Shown here: one piece after another, positions 1 to 5,396 of the stretch
How the letters are laid out: every line of letters starts with the position of its first letter
Numbering within the stretch: the stretch's first letter is position 1
NCBI GenBank assembly: GCA_902782815.1
Contig: CACZOS010000219.1
Location: forward strand, 1-5,748
DNA length: 5,748 bases
Direction of reading: 5' to 3'
Source of the DNA: an uncultured Lachnospiraceae bacterium
GTDB lineage: Bacteria > Bacillota > Clostridia > Lachnospirales > Lachnospiraceae
Made by a program: the position numbers and the translations under genes
Notes under the pieces: model-generated
Database searches by the model: none
What the model was told of the DNA's origin: nothing
The model's input: only the letters and a program-made list of their open reading frames with translations

Positions 1-1
1 G

Positions 2-211
2 AAAAAATCCCTGCTGTACCTGTTTTACAAGGGGACAGCTGAGACAAAGGAGATTGCGGTCCGGTTCCGTGCTACTATGCCTGCTTTTATGGTGCCGCAC
101 CGGTTCAAAAAGCTGGAGAGGATTCCAAAATTGCCGAACGGAAAGACAGACATGTGTTTATTACAGCAACAATATTTTAAACATGAAAAAACATCGAAAC
201 AATCTGATTAA
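2..211 (+). CDS. C-terminal end of an AMP-forming amino/acyl adenylating ligase (DltA-like), 5' partial
   Basis: Only the last 69 residues are in the window; the frame is open at the left edge and ends at TAA 209-211. What is visible is the small C-terminal lid domain of the ANL (AMP-binding) superfamily. The motif MPAFMVP lies at local residues 26-32, and the final A10 motif LPNGKTD at 44-50 carries the invariant adenylation lysine (local K48). Enzymes of this family activate a carboxylic acid, often an amino acid, as the acyl-adenylate and load it on a phosphopantetheinyl carrier. The carrier gene starts 14 bases downstream, so this ligase most likely loads it, as DltA loads DltC. The substrate-binding pocket lies upstream of the window, so D-alanine cannot be assumed. 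The last 19 residues after the A10 motif are a polar tail. Family assignment is firm; substrate is unknown. Confidence 0.85.
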   Translation, partial: KKSLLYLFYKGTAETKEIAVRFRATMPAFMVPHRFKKLERIPKLPNGKTDMCLLQQQYFKHEKTSKQSD

Positions 212-225
212 CAGGAGGGATACAA

Positions 226-453
226 ATGGAAGAATTGATGGAGATCTTAGAAGAAATACGGCCGGATGTGGATTTTGAAACTGAGCAGTTCCTGGTAAAG
301 GACGGTATCCTGGATTCGATCGATATCATTATGATCGTGGGAGAACTCAATGATACCTATGATATCGAGATACAGCCAAAAGATCTGATTCCTGAGAATT
401 TTAATAATGTCAAGGCAATCCTGGCACTTGTGGAAAGACTTCAGGAAGAATAA
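226..453 (+). CDS. Stand-alone acyl/aminoacyl carrier protein (DltC-like)
   Basis: This is a 75-residue acidic protein, the usual size of a free carrier protein. The phosphopantetheine attachment serine is S31 in the motif DGILDSID (26-33), at the start of helix II. It is followed by an amphipathic helix IIMIVGEL and by the segment YDIEIQPKDLIPENF (46-60), typical of acyl carrier and DltC-type proteins. The product should carry an amino-acyl thioester loaded by the upstream ligase and present it to the decarboxylase and the MBOAT protein encoded downstream. The start is ATG 226, with a strong AGGAGGG site at 213-219 and a 6-base spacer; the in-frame ATG at 238 has no such site. The gene lies 14 bases after the ligase and 12 bases before the decarboxylase, so translation is probably coupled. 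A fatty-acid ACP is unlikely because no fatty acid genes are nearby. Specificity cannot be read from the sequence. Confidence 0.9.
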   Translation: MEELMEILEEIRPDVDFETEQFLVKDGILDSIDIIMIVGELNDTYDIEIQPKDLIPENFNNVKAILALVERLQEE

Positions 454-465
454 GGGGCAGGAGAA

Positions 466-1695
466 ATGTTTGTCGATGAAAAAAAGCTGATTTCTTTGGC
501 AGAGCAGATCGGAACACCGGCCTATCTGTTTTCGGAAAGACTGTTTATGGAGAGGGCAGCACTGGTAAAGGAGGAGTTTGGGCCTGAAGTGGATATCTGT
601 TTCTCCATTAAAGCCAATCCTTTTCTGCTGTCCATCCTGCCGGACCTGTTTTCCCGTGTGGAGGTTTGCAGTCCCGGAGAACTCAGGATTTGCCAAAGGC
701 TTGGTATTGCTCCGGAAAAGATCATATTTTCAGGAGTAAATAAACAATATAAAGATATTGAAGCGGCCATGGAGTATGGATGCGGGATTTTAACAGCAGA
801 AAGCCCCCGGCATCTGACTGCGATTGAACACTGTGCATGCGAAAGAGGAAAAACCGCAGATGTATTATTGCGTCTCACCGGCGGGAGTCAGTTCGGCATG
901 GATGAAAGTGTGCTGAAAGAGATTATCTCTCACCGTCTTGATTACCCGCATGTGAATATTATAGGAATCCACTATTTCACCGGGACCCAGAAGCGGAAGG
1001 CTGAGAAAATTATTTCTGAGATTGACAGCCTTGAGGCTTTTATCTCTTCACTTGGCCGGGAGTATGGATATGAACCGGCGTATATCGAATATGGCACCGG
1101 TATGGCTGTGGATTATTTTGATGAAGAGCCGGAAAGGGCGGAAACGGAACGCCTGAAAGCGGTTGCACCACGTATACGGGCATTTGGCGCGGTCAACGGA
1201 AGGCATTTGACGGTGGAGATGGGGAGGTTTTTTGCTGCGCCTTGCGGATTCTATATGAGCAGGGTTGTCGATATAAAGCAGAATTGCGGCGTGAATTACG
1301 CTATTCTGGACGGGGGACTGCATCAGATGAAATATGACGGGCAGCTTGCAGGGATGCAGATTCCGGGAATAACACATGTGTGCAGAGATGGGAGCAGCTC
1401 CCCCGAGGTACTTAGGGCACCTGTTCCGGGGGGAGAGGAAAAGGACTCCCAACCTTATACCCTCTGTGGCAGCCTTTGCACTACTATGGATGTTCTGGCA
1501 CGCGGCGTATATCTTTCCGGACTGAAGGAAGGAGATATTCTGGTTTTTCATGAGACCGGCGCATACTCTGTCAGTGAAGGGATGGCTGCTTTTCTGAGCA
1601 GGGATCTGCCCTCTGTCTGGCTGCTTCGTGCGGATGGACAACTCATAAAAGCACGCGAGAATACCGAGACATATCTCATTAACTGTTTCCGGTAG
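466..1695 (+). CDS. Fold-type III PLP-dependent decarboxylase (DAP/ornithine decarboxylase family), candidate carrier-bound amino acid decarboxylase
   Basis: The protein has 409 residues, about the usual length of LysA-type decarboxylases. An N-terminal alanine-racemase-like barrel contains the PLP lysine K49 in SIKANP (47-52), H169 in GIHYFTGTQ (167-175), a phosphate-loop segment EYGTGM (208-213) and EMGR (251-254). The C-terminal beta domain carries DGGLHQ (282-287), CGSLCTTMD (334-342) with the catalytic-type cysteine C338 and D342, and TGAYS (364-368) with the PLP-contacting tyrosine Y367. The catalytic set therefore looks intact. It differs from true diaminopimelate decarboxylases: the glycine-rich GGG loop is YGTGM, the HxGS-type motif is HYFTGT, and the glutamate of the CES motif is T339. 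It lies between a carrier gene and an MBOAT gene, not among lysine genes. BtrK and VinO are related decarboxylases that act on amino acids tethered to a carrier, and I infer that role here. A racemase, or a free amino acid or polyamine decarboxylase, remains possible. The start is ATG 466, preceded by AAGGGG at 452-457 and AGGAG at 459-463. Confidence 0.85.
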   Translation: MFVDEKKLISLAEQIGTPAYLFSERLFMERAALVKEEFGPEVDICFSIKANPFLLSILPDLFSRVEVCSPGELRICQRLGIAPEKIIFSGVNKQYKDIEAAMEYGCGILTAESPRHLTAIEHCACERGKTADVLLRLTGGSQFGMDESVLKEIISHRLDYPHVNIIGIHYFTGTQKRKAEKIISEIDSLEAFISSLGREYGYEPAYIEYGTGMAVDYFDEEPERAETERLKAVAPRIRAFGAVNGRHLTVEMGRFFAAPCGFYMSRVVDIKQNCGVNYAILDGGLHQMKYDGQLAGMQIPGITHVCRDGSSSPEVLRAPVPGGEEKDSQPYTLCGSLCTTMDVLARGVYLSGLKEGDILVFHETGAYSVSEGMAAFLSRDLPSVWLLRADGQLIKARENTETYLINCFR

Positions 1696-1718
1696 TTTGT
1701 TGTGTGAGGGTATAAACC

Positions 1719-3341
1719 ATGGCATTTACAACATTACATTTCTTTTTGTTTGCGGCTGTCGTGATTGCATTATATTATCTGCTGCCTTTAAAGCAATACC
1801 AGTGGCTGGTTCTTCTGGCTGCTGATTATTATTTCTATCTGTGTGCAGGATATAAATATGTGTTCTTTATCCTGTTTACTACCGTGACTGTTTATATGGC
1901 GGCGAGGAAGATTGAAAGTGTGCAGCTGCAGTCCAAAGCAGAGCTGAGAGAGAATGCGAAGGAATGGAGCAGAGAGGAGAAGAAGGCTCACAGGACCCGT
2001 GTAAAAAGGGAACTGAATATCTGGCTGATACTTGCCCTGACTGCAAATTTCGGTATTCTGATTTTTTTGAAATACTATAATTTCCTTGCAGGAGGGCTGA
2101 ACCTCTTGTTTAGTCATACTGAGACCGGTGGGCCGCTTCCGGCACTGAGACTGCTTCTGCCGTTGGGTATTTCTTTTTATACCTTTCAGGCCACAGGATA
2201 TTTGATTGATGTAAAACGAGGGGTAGTTGGCGCAGAAAAGAATTTTCTGAAATTCGCACTGTTTATTTCTTTCTTTCCGCAGATCGTGCAGGGACCGATC
2301 AGCAGCTTCGGTCAGCTTGCAGGCCAGCTGACAGCACAGCATAAGCCCGAGTTTGTGCGTTTTAAACTGGGCCTGGAATTGATTCTCTGGGGGATGTTCA
2401 AAAAGCTGGTTATCGCAGATCGCGCCTTGACAGCAATTAAGCCTGTGATGAAAAATTACACGGTATACAGCGGAACAGTGATCCTTGCAGCGGCCCTGCT
2501 ATACGCATTGCAGCTATACGCGGATTTTTCTGCAGGTATTGATATCAGCCGTGGCATCAGTCAGATCCTCGGTATTGATATGGTGCAGAATTTTCGTCGG
2601 CCATATTTTGCCGAATCCATCAATGAGTACTGGCGCAGGTGGCATATCACCCTCGGTGCCTGGATGAAGAATTATATCTTTAATCCCATTGCCATTTCCG
2701 GGCTATTCCTGGGCTGGAGCAAAAAATTGAGGAAGTCCCGTTTCGGCAGAACGCCGGCCGGCGCGCATATCGCAAAAGTTCTCCCGGCCGCCCTTTCTTC
2801 GGTGATCGTGTTCCTGCTGGTCGGCCTTTGGCATGGGGCCAACAGCAAATACATTGCTTTCGGTCTCTGGAATGGCGGGATCATCATGATCTCCATTTTT
2901 ATGCGACCGGTTTTTGACAGGAGCTGTGAAGTTTTACGTATCCGTGCAGAATCCTTGGGATGGAGAGTTTTCCGGATCTTACGCACCTTTTTACTGGTTC
3001 TGATTGGATATTATTTTGATATTGCGCCGAATCTGGCGGGTGCAATGGATATGATAAAGAGAAGTCTGTTGATTCGATTTGATACCGCCGGGATAGATCA
3101 GATTTTCCGGATGGGACTGTACAAAAGAGATTTTCTGATTCTTGCGGTAGGAATGATCGTCATGTTCATTGTCAGTGTAAGGGAAGAGAAATACGGAATC
3201 GACACACCCGGAGAACTTTTAGAACACAGAAGTTTCCCGGTACGCTTCGGGGTGATCTTACTGACGGCGTTAGCTATTGTGGTCTGGGGGGTCTACGGAC
3301 CGGGGTATAATCCGGCAGATTTTGTGTATATGCAGTTTTAA
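1719..3341 (+). CDS. MBOAT-family membrane O-acyltransferase (DltB/AlgI-like) with a DltX-like C-terminal tail
   Basis: This is a polytopic membrane protein of 540 residues with roughly a dozen hydrophobic segments. MBOAT hallmarks are clear: FFPQIVQGPI (185-194), RPYFAESINEYWRRWHIT (294-311) with H309, and LVGLWHGAN (367-375) with the invariant catalytic histidine H372. It is longer than typical DltB (about 400 residues) and closer to AlgI-like proteins. A highly charged loop at about 64-98 and a basic loop at about 334-350 probably face the cytoplasm. The last residues, NPADFVYMQF, form an F-x-Y-x-x-F ending (F535, Y537, F540) like that of DltX and AlgI-type proteins. In the D-alanylation pathway the DltX tyrosine is described as an acyl intermediate. 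The predicted job is to take the acyl group from the carrier protein and move it outward to a wall, teichoic or capsule polymer. The start is ATG 1719 with a GTGAGGG site at 1704-1710. The gene lies 23 bases after the decarboxylase and 45 bases before the SGNH gene. Confidence 0.92.
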   Translation: MAFTTLHFFLFAAVVIALYYLLPLKQYQWLVLLAADYYFYLCAGYKYVFFILFTTVTVYMAARKIESVQLQSKAELRENAKEWSREEKKAHRTRVKRELNIWLILALTANFGILIFLKYYNFLAGGLNLLFSHTETGGPLPALRLLLPLGISFYTFQATGYLIDVKRGVVGAEKNFLKFALFISFFPQIVQGPISSFGQLAGQLTAQHKPEFVRFKLGLELILWGMFKKLVIADRALTAIKPVMKNYTVYSGTVILAAALLYALQLYADFSAGIDISRGISQILGIDMVQNFRRPYFAESINEYWRRWHITLGAWMKNYIFNPIAISGLFLGWSKKLRKSRFGRTPAGAHIAKVLPAALSSVIVFLLVGLWHGANSKYIAFGLWNGGIIMISIFMRPVFDRSCEVLRIRAESLGWRVFRILRTFLLVLIGYYFDIAPNLAGAMDMIKRSLLIRFDTAGIDQIFRMGLYKRDFLILAVGMIVMFIVSVREEKYGIDTPGELLEHRSFPVRFGVILLTALAIVVWGVYGPGYNPADFVYMQF

Positions 3342-3358
3342 CAGAAAGATAACAGTCA

Positions 3359-3372
3359 CTGCTATAGAGCAG
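3359..3372 (+). other. Small hairpin in the MBOAT-SGNH gene gap
   Basis: CTGCT at 3359-3363 and AGCAG at 3368-3372 can pair as a 5-bp stem with a four-base ATAG loop, directly before the GGTGAGG ribosome site. No T-run follows, so it is not a terminator. It could mildly affect translation of the downstream gene, or be chance. Confidence 0.2.
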
Positions 3373-3386
3373 CAGGTGAGGTAAAA

Positions 3387-4523
3387 ATGAAGAAGGTTTA
3401 TGGGAAGAGATTGGCGAAGGTTCTTTCTTTGATGCTTGTATTTATCCTGATCGTTGGATTTTTACAGCGTTACTATCTGAATGATGTCGGCAATAACACG
3501 ACCCGTCTGCGGGGGTTTTATAAGGAGGACAAGAATTCAGTGGATGTAATTCTGCTCGGCGCAAGCGAGGTGTATTCCGATTTCAGTTCCTGCCGGTTTT
3601 ATAAAAAGACAGGAATTACCAGTTATCCGTATGCTTACGAGTCAAATCCGGTCACTCTCTGGAAATATGAATTAAGGGAGATTCTGAGCAGACAGAAACC
3701 GAAGATGCTTATTGTGGAAATGAATGGAGTGGTTTATGGAGAAAAGATGCTGCATAAGGAATCTTCGGTGCGGTATCTGGCGAATAATATGCATTTGCTC
3801 CGGGATAAACTGGAATTGATCAGGCTATACGGAAAGGATGATTTCCTTTCTTATTTCTTCCCGATCATTAAGTATCATGTCAATTGGGTGCAGTTGATTC
3901 ATCTGGAAAACCTGTTAAGCTTGCTGCGGATGGATCTGCGGGGATATTCCCTGCTGAAGGGCTCCTTTTCCCATGTCGTTCCGGTGGATTATAAAGAAAC
4001 CCAGAGTTTGTCCTATAATCCCTCTGATCAAAGAGAGCTGAATCCATTGGCGGAGAAGTATCTTCGTGAATTTCTAAACGAGTGTAAACATTCAGGGATT
4101 GAACATATTCTTTTCGTGAGGTTTCCTCATATGATCAGGTCGAAACGGCAGATCAGAACGCTGAAACGGTATAACCGCGCAGCCGGGATTATTGAGGAAT
4201 ACGGTTATGACTATGTAAACCTGGATGAGCATTGCGAAAAAGCAGGTATAGACAGACCGGGAGACTTCCATAACTCAGATCATCTGATGCTGGAAGGGCA
4301 GATCAAGTTTACCGACTATCTGGCAGATTATCTGGTGCGGCAATATTCTTTAAGGCCTACGCATCTGACACGGAAACAGAAAGCAGAGTGGGAGAAATGC
4401 GTAAAATATATGGATGCTGCCAACGAATTTTTTAAAGATTATATAGAAACACAGCATGATGGGGCAGATCGTATAATCTTTGAAAAGGAGGACATCCTAA
4501 AGATACTTGAAAAGTATTTGTAA
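3387..4523 (+). CDS. Membrane-anchored SGNH-type protein in the DltD position
   Basis: The protein has 378 residues. One hydrophobic segment near the N-terminus (about 12-26) follows a basic start (MKKVYGKRLAK) and has no lipobox cysteine, so it is predicted to be a signal anchor with an extracytoplasmic body. The first block, VDVILLGASEVYSDF (52-66), resembles the GSSE nucleophile block of DltD, with S60 as candidate nucleophile. The last block, DFHNSDHL (293-300), contains candidate catalytic D293 or D298 and H299, as in SGNH/GDSL-type hydrolases and acyltransferases. NPSDQRELNPLAEKYLREFL (211-230) also follows the usual order in this group. It sits directly after the MBOAT gene, as DltD and AlgX/AlgJ-type partners do, so it probably completes transfer of the acyl group to the outer polymer. 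The tail after about residue 320 is charged and helical and I do not recognise it. The start is ATG 3387, with GGTGAGG at 3375-3381. Sequence similarity to true DltD is modest by eye. Confidence 0.75.
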   Translation: MKKVYGKRLAKVLSLMLVFILIVGFLQRYYLNDVGNNTTRLRGFYKEDKNSVDVILLGASEVYSDFSSCRFYKKTGITSYPYAYESNPVTLWKYELREILSRQKPKMLIVEMNGVVYGEKMLHKESSVRYLANNMHLLRDKLELIRLYGKDDFLSYFFPIIKYHVNWVQLIHLENLLSLLRMDLRGYSLLKGSFSHVVPVDYKETQSLSYNPSDQRELNPLAEKYLREFLNECKHSGIEHILFVRFPHMIRSKRQIRTLKRYNRAAGIIEEYGYDYVNLDEHCEKAGIDRPGDFHNSDHLMLEGQIKFTDYLADYLVRQYSLRPTHLTRKQKAEWEKCVKYMDAANEFFKDYIETQHDGADRIIFEKEDILKILEKYL

Positions 4524-4534
4524 CATAATAACGA

Positions 4535-4552
4535 ATTCAGGGAAAACTGAAT
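4535..4552 (+). terminator. Weak hairpin after the operon, possible leaky terminator
   Basis: ATTCAG at 4535-4540 pairs with CTGAAT at 4547-4552 around a GGAAAA loop, starting 11 bases after the SGNH gene stop. The stem is only 6 bp and AT-rich. The T-rich stretch comes about 10 bases later (4562-4573) rather than immediately after. It is a poor intrinsic terminator at best, and read-through from the operon into the two-component genes is plausible. Confidence 0.25.
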
Positions 4553-4558
4553 GAAAAC
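4542..4558 (+). promoter_or_regulatory. GAAAAC direct repeats spaced one helical turn, possible response regulator site
   Basis: GAAAAC occurs at 4542-4547 and again at 4553-4558, 11 bases start to start. OmpR-family regulators commonly bind tandem direct repeats with this phasing. The repeats lie just upstream of the possible promoter for the regulator gene, which fits autoregulation. The match is short and the region is AT-rich, so chance is a serious alternative. Confidence 0.25.
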
Positions 4559-4559
4559 C

Positions 4560-4588
4560 TGTTATTTTGTTTTGCGAATTATTATACT
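4560..4588 (+). promoter_or_regulatory. Possible sigma-A-type promoter for the two-component genes
   Basis: TATACT at 4583-4588 is a good -10 match. The hexamer 17 bases upstream, TGTTAT at 4560-4565, is a poor -35 match, so the promoter would be weak or activator dependent. An alternative pair is TTGTTT (4567-4572) with TATTAT (4588-4593) at a 15-base spacer. The position, some 54 bases before the regulator start, is sensible. Confidence 0.35.
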
Positions 4589-4627
4589 ATTATTAGCGAC
4601 AGGTGCATGTGCTAACACACTTTTATG

Positions 4628-4634
4628 AAAGGAA
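4628..4634 (+). promoter_or_regulatory. Ribosome binding site that fixes the response regulator start
   Basis: AAAGGAA at 4628-4634 lies 7 bases before ATG 4642. The frame also opens further upstream at GTG 4603, but no Shine-Dalgarno sequence precedes that codon. The extra 13 residues would also sit before the canonical receiver-domain start MKILIIEDE. Confidence 0.6.
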
Positions 4635-4641
4635 TACCTCT

Positions 4642-5325
4642 ATGAAGATCCTGATTATTGAAGATGAAAGGGAGTTGGCAGACGGGCTTGCCTTACTGCT
4701 TGAACATAACGGATACTCGGCAGAGGTCTGCCGGGATGGTGAAGAGGGGCTTTCGTATCTGTTGACCGGTCTTTACGATGCTGTGATTCTTGATATTATG
4801 CTGCCGGGGATAGACGGAATATCTGTCCTTAGGAATGCAAGAGCTCAGGGAAATACCACCCCGATTATCTTACTTACCGCACGGGATCAGCTGGAAGATA
4901 AAGTGAATGGTTTGGACTGTGGGGCAGACGATTATATTACCAAGCCTTTTGACGCCGAGGAGCTGATAGCAAGGATCAGAGCAAGGACAAGAACAGAATT
5001 CTCCAGGGGAGTTTCAGATTATTTTTATGGTGATATTCAGCTGGACAGGTCCAGACAGGAGCTAAGATGTGGCTCACGAAGAATAAAGATTGCACATAAA
5101 GAGTATGAACTCATGGAATATCTTATTATGAACGCAGGCAGAATTATTTCAAAAGATGTACTGATTTCCAGAGTCTGGCCCCCGGATAAAGAACCGGAGT
5201 ATAACCATCTGGAGGTATACATATCATTCTTAAGAAAGAAATTACGTTTTGTTCATGCGCGGACAGTGATCGTCACGACAAAAAATGTAGGTTATTCTCT
5301 GGAATATAATGCCGGAGCATCATGA
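4642..5325 (+). CDS. OmpR/PhoB-family response regulator
   Basis: The protein has 227 residues, the standard length of the family. The N-terminal receiver domain (about 1-115) begins MKILIIEDE with the acidic pocket E7/D8. It has the phospho-acceptor D51 in VILDIMLPG (48-56), the switch threonine T79 in LLTARD (77-82) and K101 in the KPF motif. The C-terminal winged-helix DNA-binding domain (about 127-222) shows HKEYELMEYL (152-161), the segment from GRIISKDVL onward (166-174), HLEVYISFLRKKL (189-201) and the closing hairpin TTKNVGYSL (212-220). It should be phosphorylated by the sensor kinase encoded just downstream and bind tandem direct repeats. Its targets are not shown; the adjacent envelope-acylation operon and its own promoter are the obvious candidates. 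The start at ATG 4642 is chosen over GTG 4603 because of the ribosome site at 4628-4634. No key residue is missing. Confidence 0.95.
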   Translation: MKILIIEDERELADGLALLLEHNGYSAEVCRDGEEGLSYLLTGLYDAVILDIMLPGIDGISVLRNARAQGNTTPIILLTARDQLEDKVNGLDCGADDYITKPFDAEELIARIRARTRTEFSRGVSDYFYGDIQLDRSRQELRCGSRRIKIAHKEYELMEYLIMNAGRIISKDVLISRVWPPDKEPEYNHLEVYISFLRKKLRFVHARTVIVTTKNVGYSLEYNAGAS

Positions 5326-5382
5326 TGACCATGGGATCATCACTGAAATACAGCCGGCCCCATGCTTTCAGATATTTTTATG

Positions 5383-5387
5383 GGAGG
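5383..5387 (+). promoter_or_regulatory. Ribosome binding site supporting a TTG start for the sensor kinase
   Basis: GGAGG at 5383-5387, inside GGGAGGAA (5382-5389), lies 9 bases before TTG 5397. This is stronger than the GGAG at 5314-5317 before the in-frame ATGs at 5322 and 5325. It favours a kinase that begins just before its membrane segment. Confidence 0.45.
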
Positions 5388-5396
5388 AACAGTATT

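Noticed and set aside
54..278. Plus-strand open frame of 74 codons near the left edge
   Set aside because: It overlaps the ligase end and the carrier start in another frame, has no ribosome site and encodes an unfamiliar Cys/Arg-rich sequence; the ligase and carrier frames carry clear motifs.
466..1695. Annotation as lysA, the lysine-biosynthesis diaminopimelate decarboxylase
   Set aside because: The neighbours are carrier, MBOAT and SGNH genes rather than lysine genes, and several motif residues differ from canonical LysA.
247..1725. Minus-strand open frames at 247-696, 522-878 and 1048-1725
   Set aside because: They lie antisense to the carrier and decarboxylase genes, show no recognisable domains or ribosome sites, and are explained by the coding pattern of the plus strand.
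1788..2986. Minus-strand frames at 1788-2342 and 2672-2986 and plus-strand frame at 2485-2667
   Set aside because: All lie inside the MBOAT gene, whose motifs run continuously through these regions.
2..4523. Simple call of the operon as the D-alanylation operon dltACBD
   Set aside because: The added decarboxylase, the long AlgI-like MBOAT and the weak DltD similarity argue against plain D-alanine; the ligase substrate pocket is outside the window, so the symbols are not supported.
4608..4619. TGTG-CTAA-CACA inverted repeat before the regulator gene as an operator
   Set aside because: Only 4 bp arms, common by chance, and no family-specific match that I recognise.
4603..4641. Upstream GTG start for the response regulator
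   Set aside because: No ribosome site precedes GTG 4603, and the canonical receiver domain begins at ATG 4642 with a well placed AAAGGAA.
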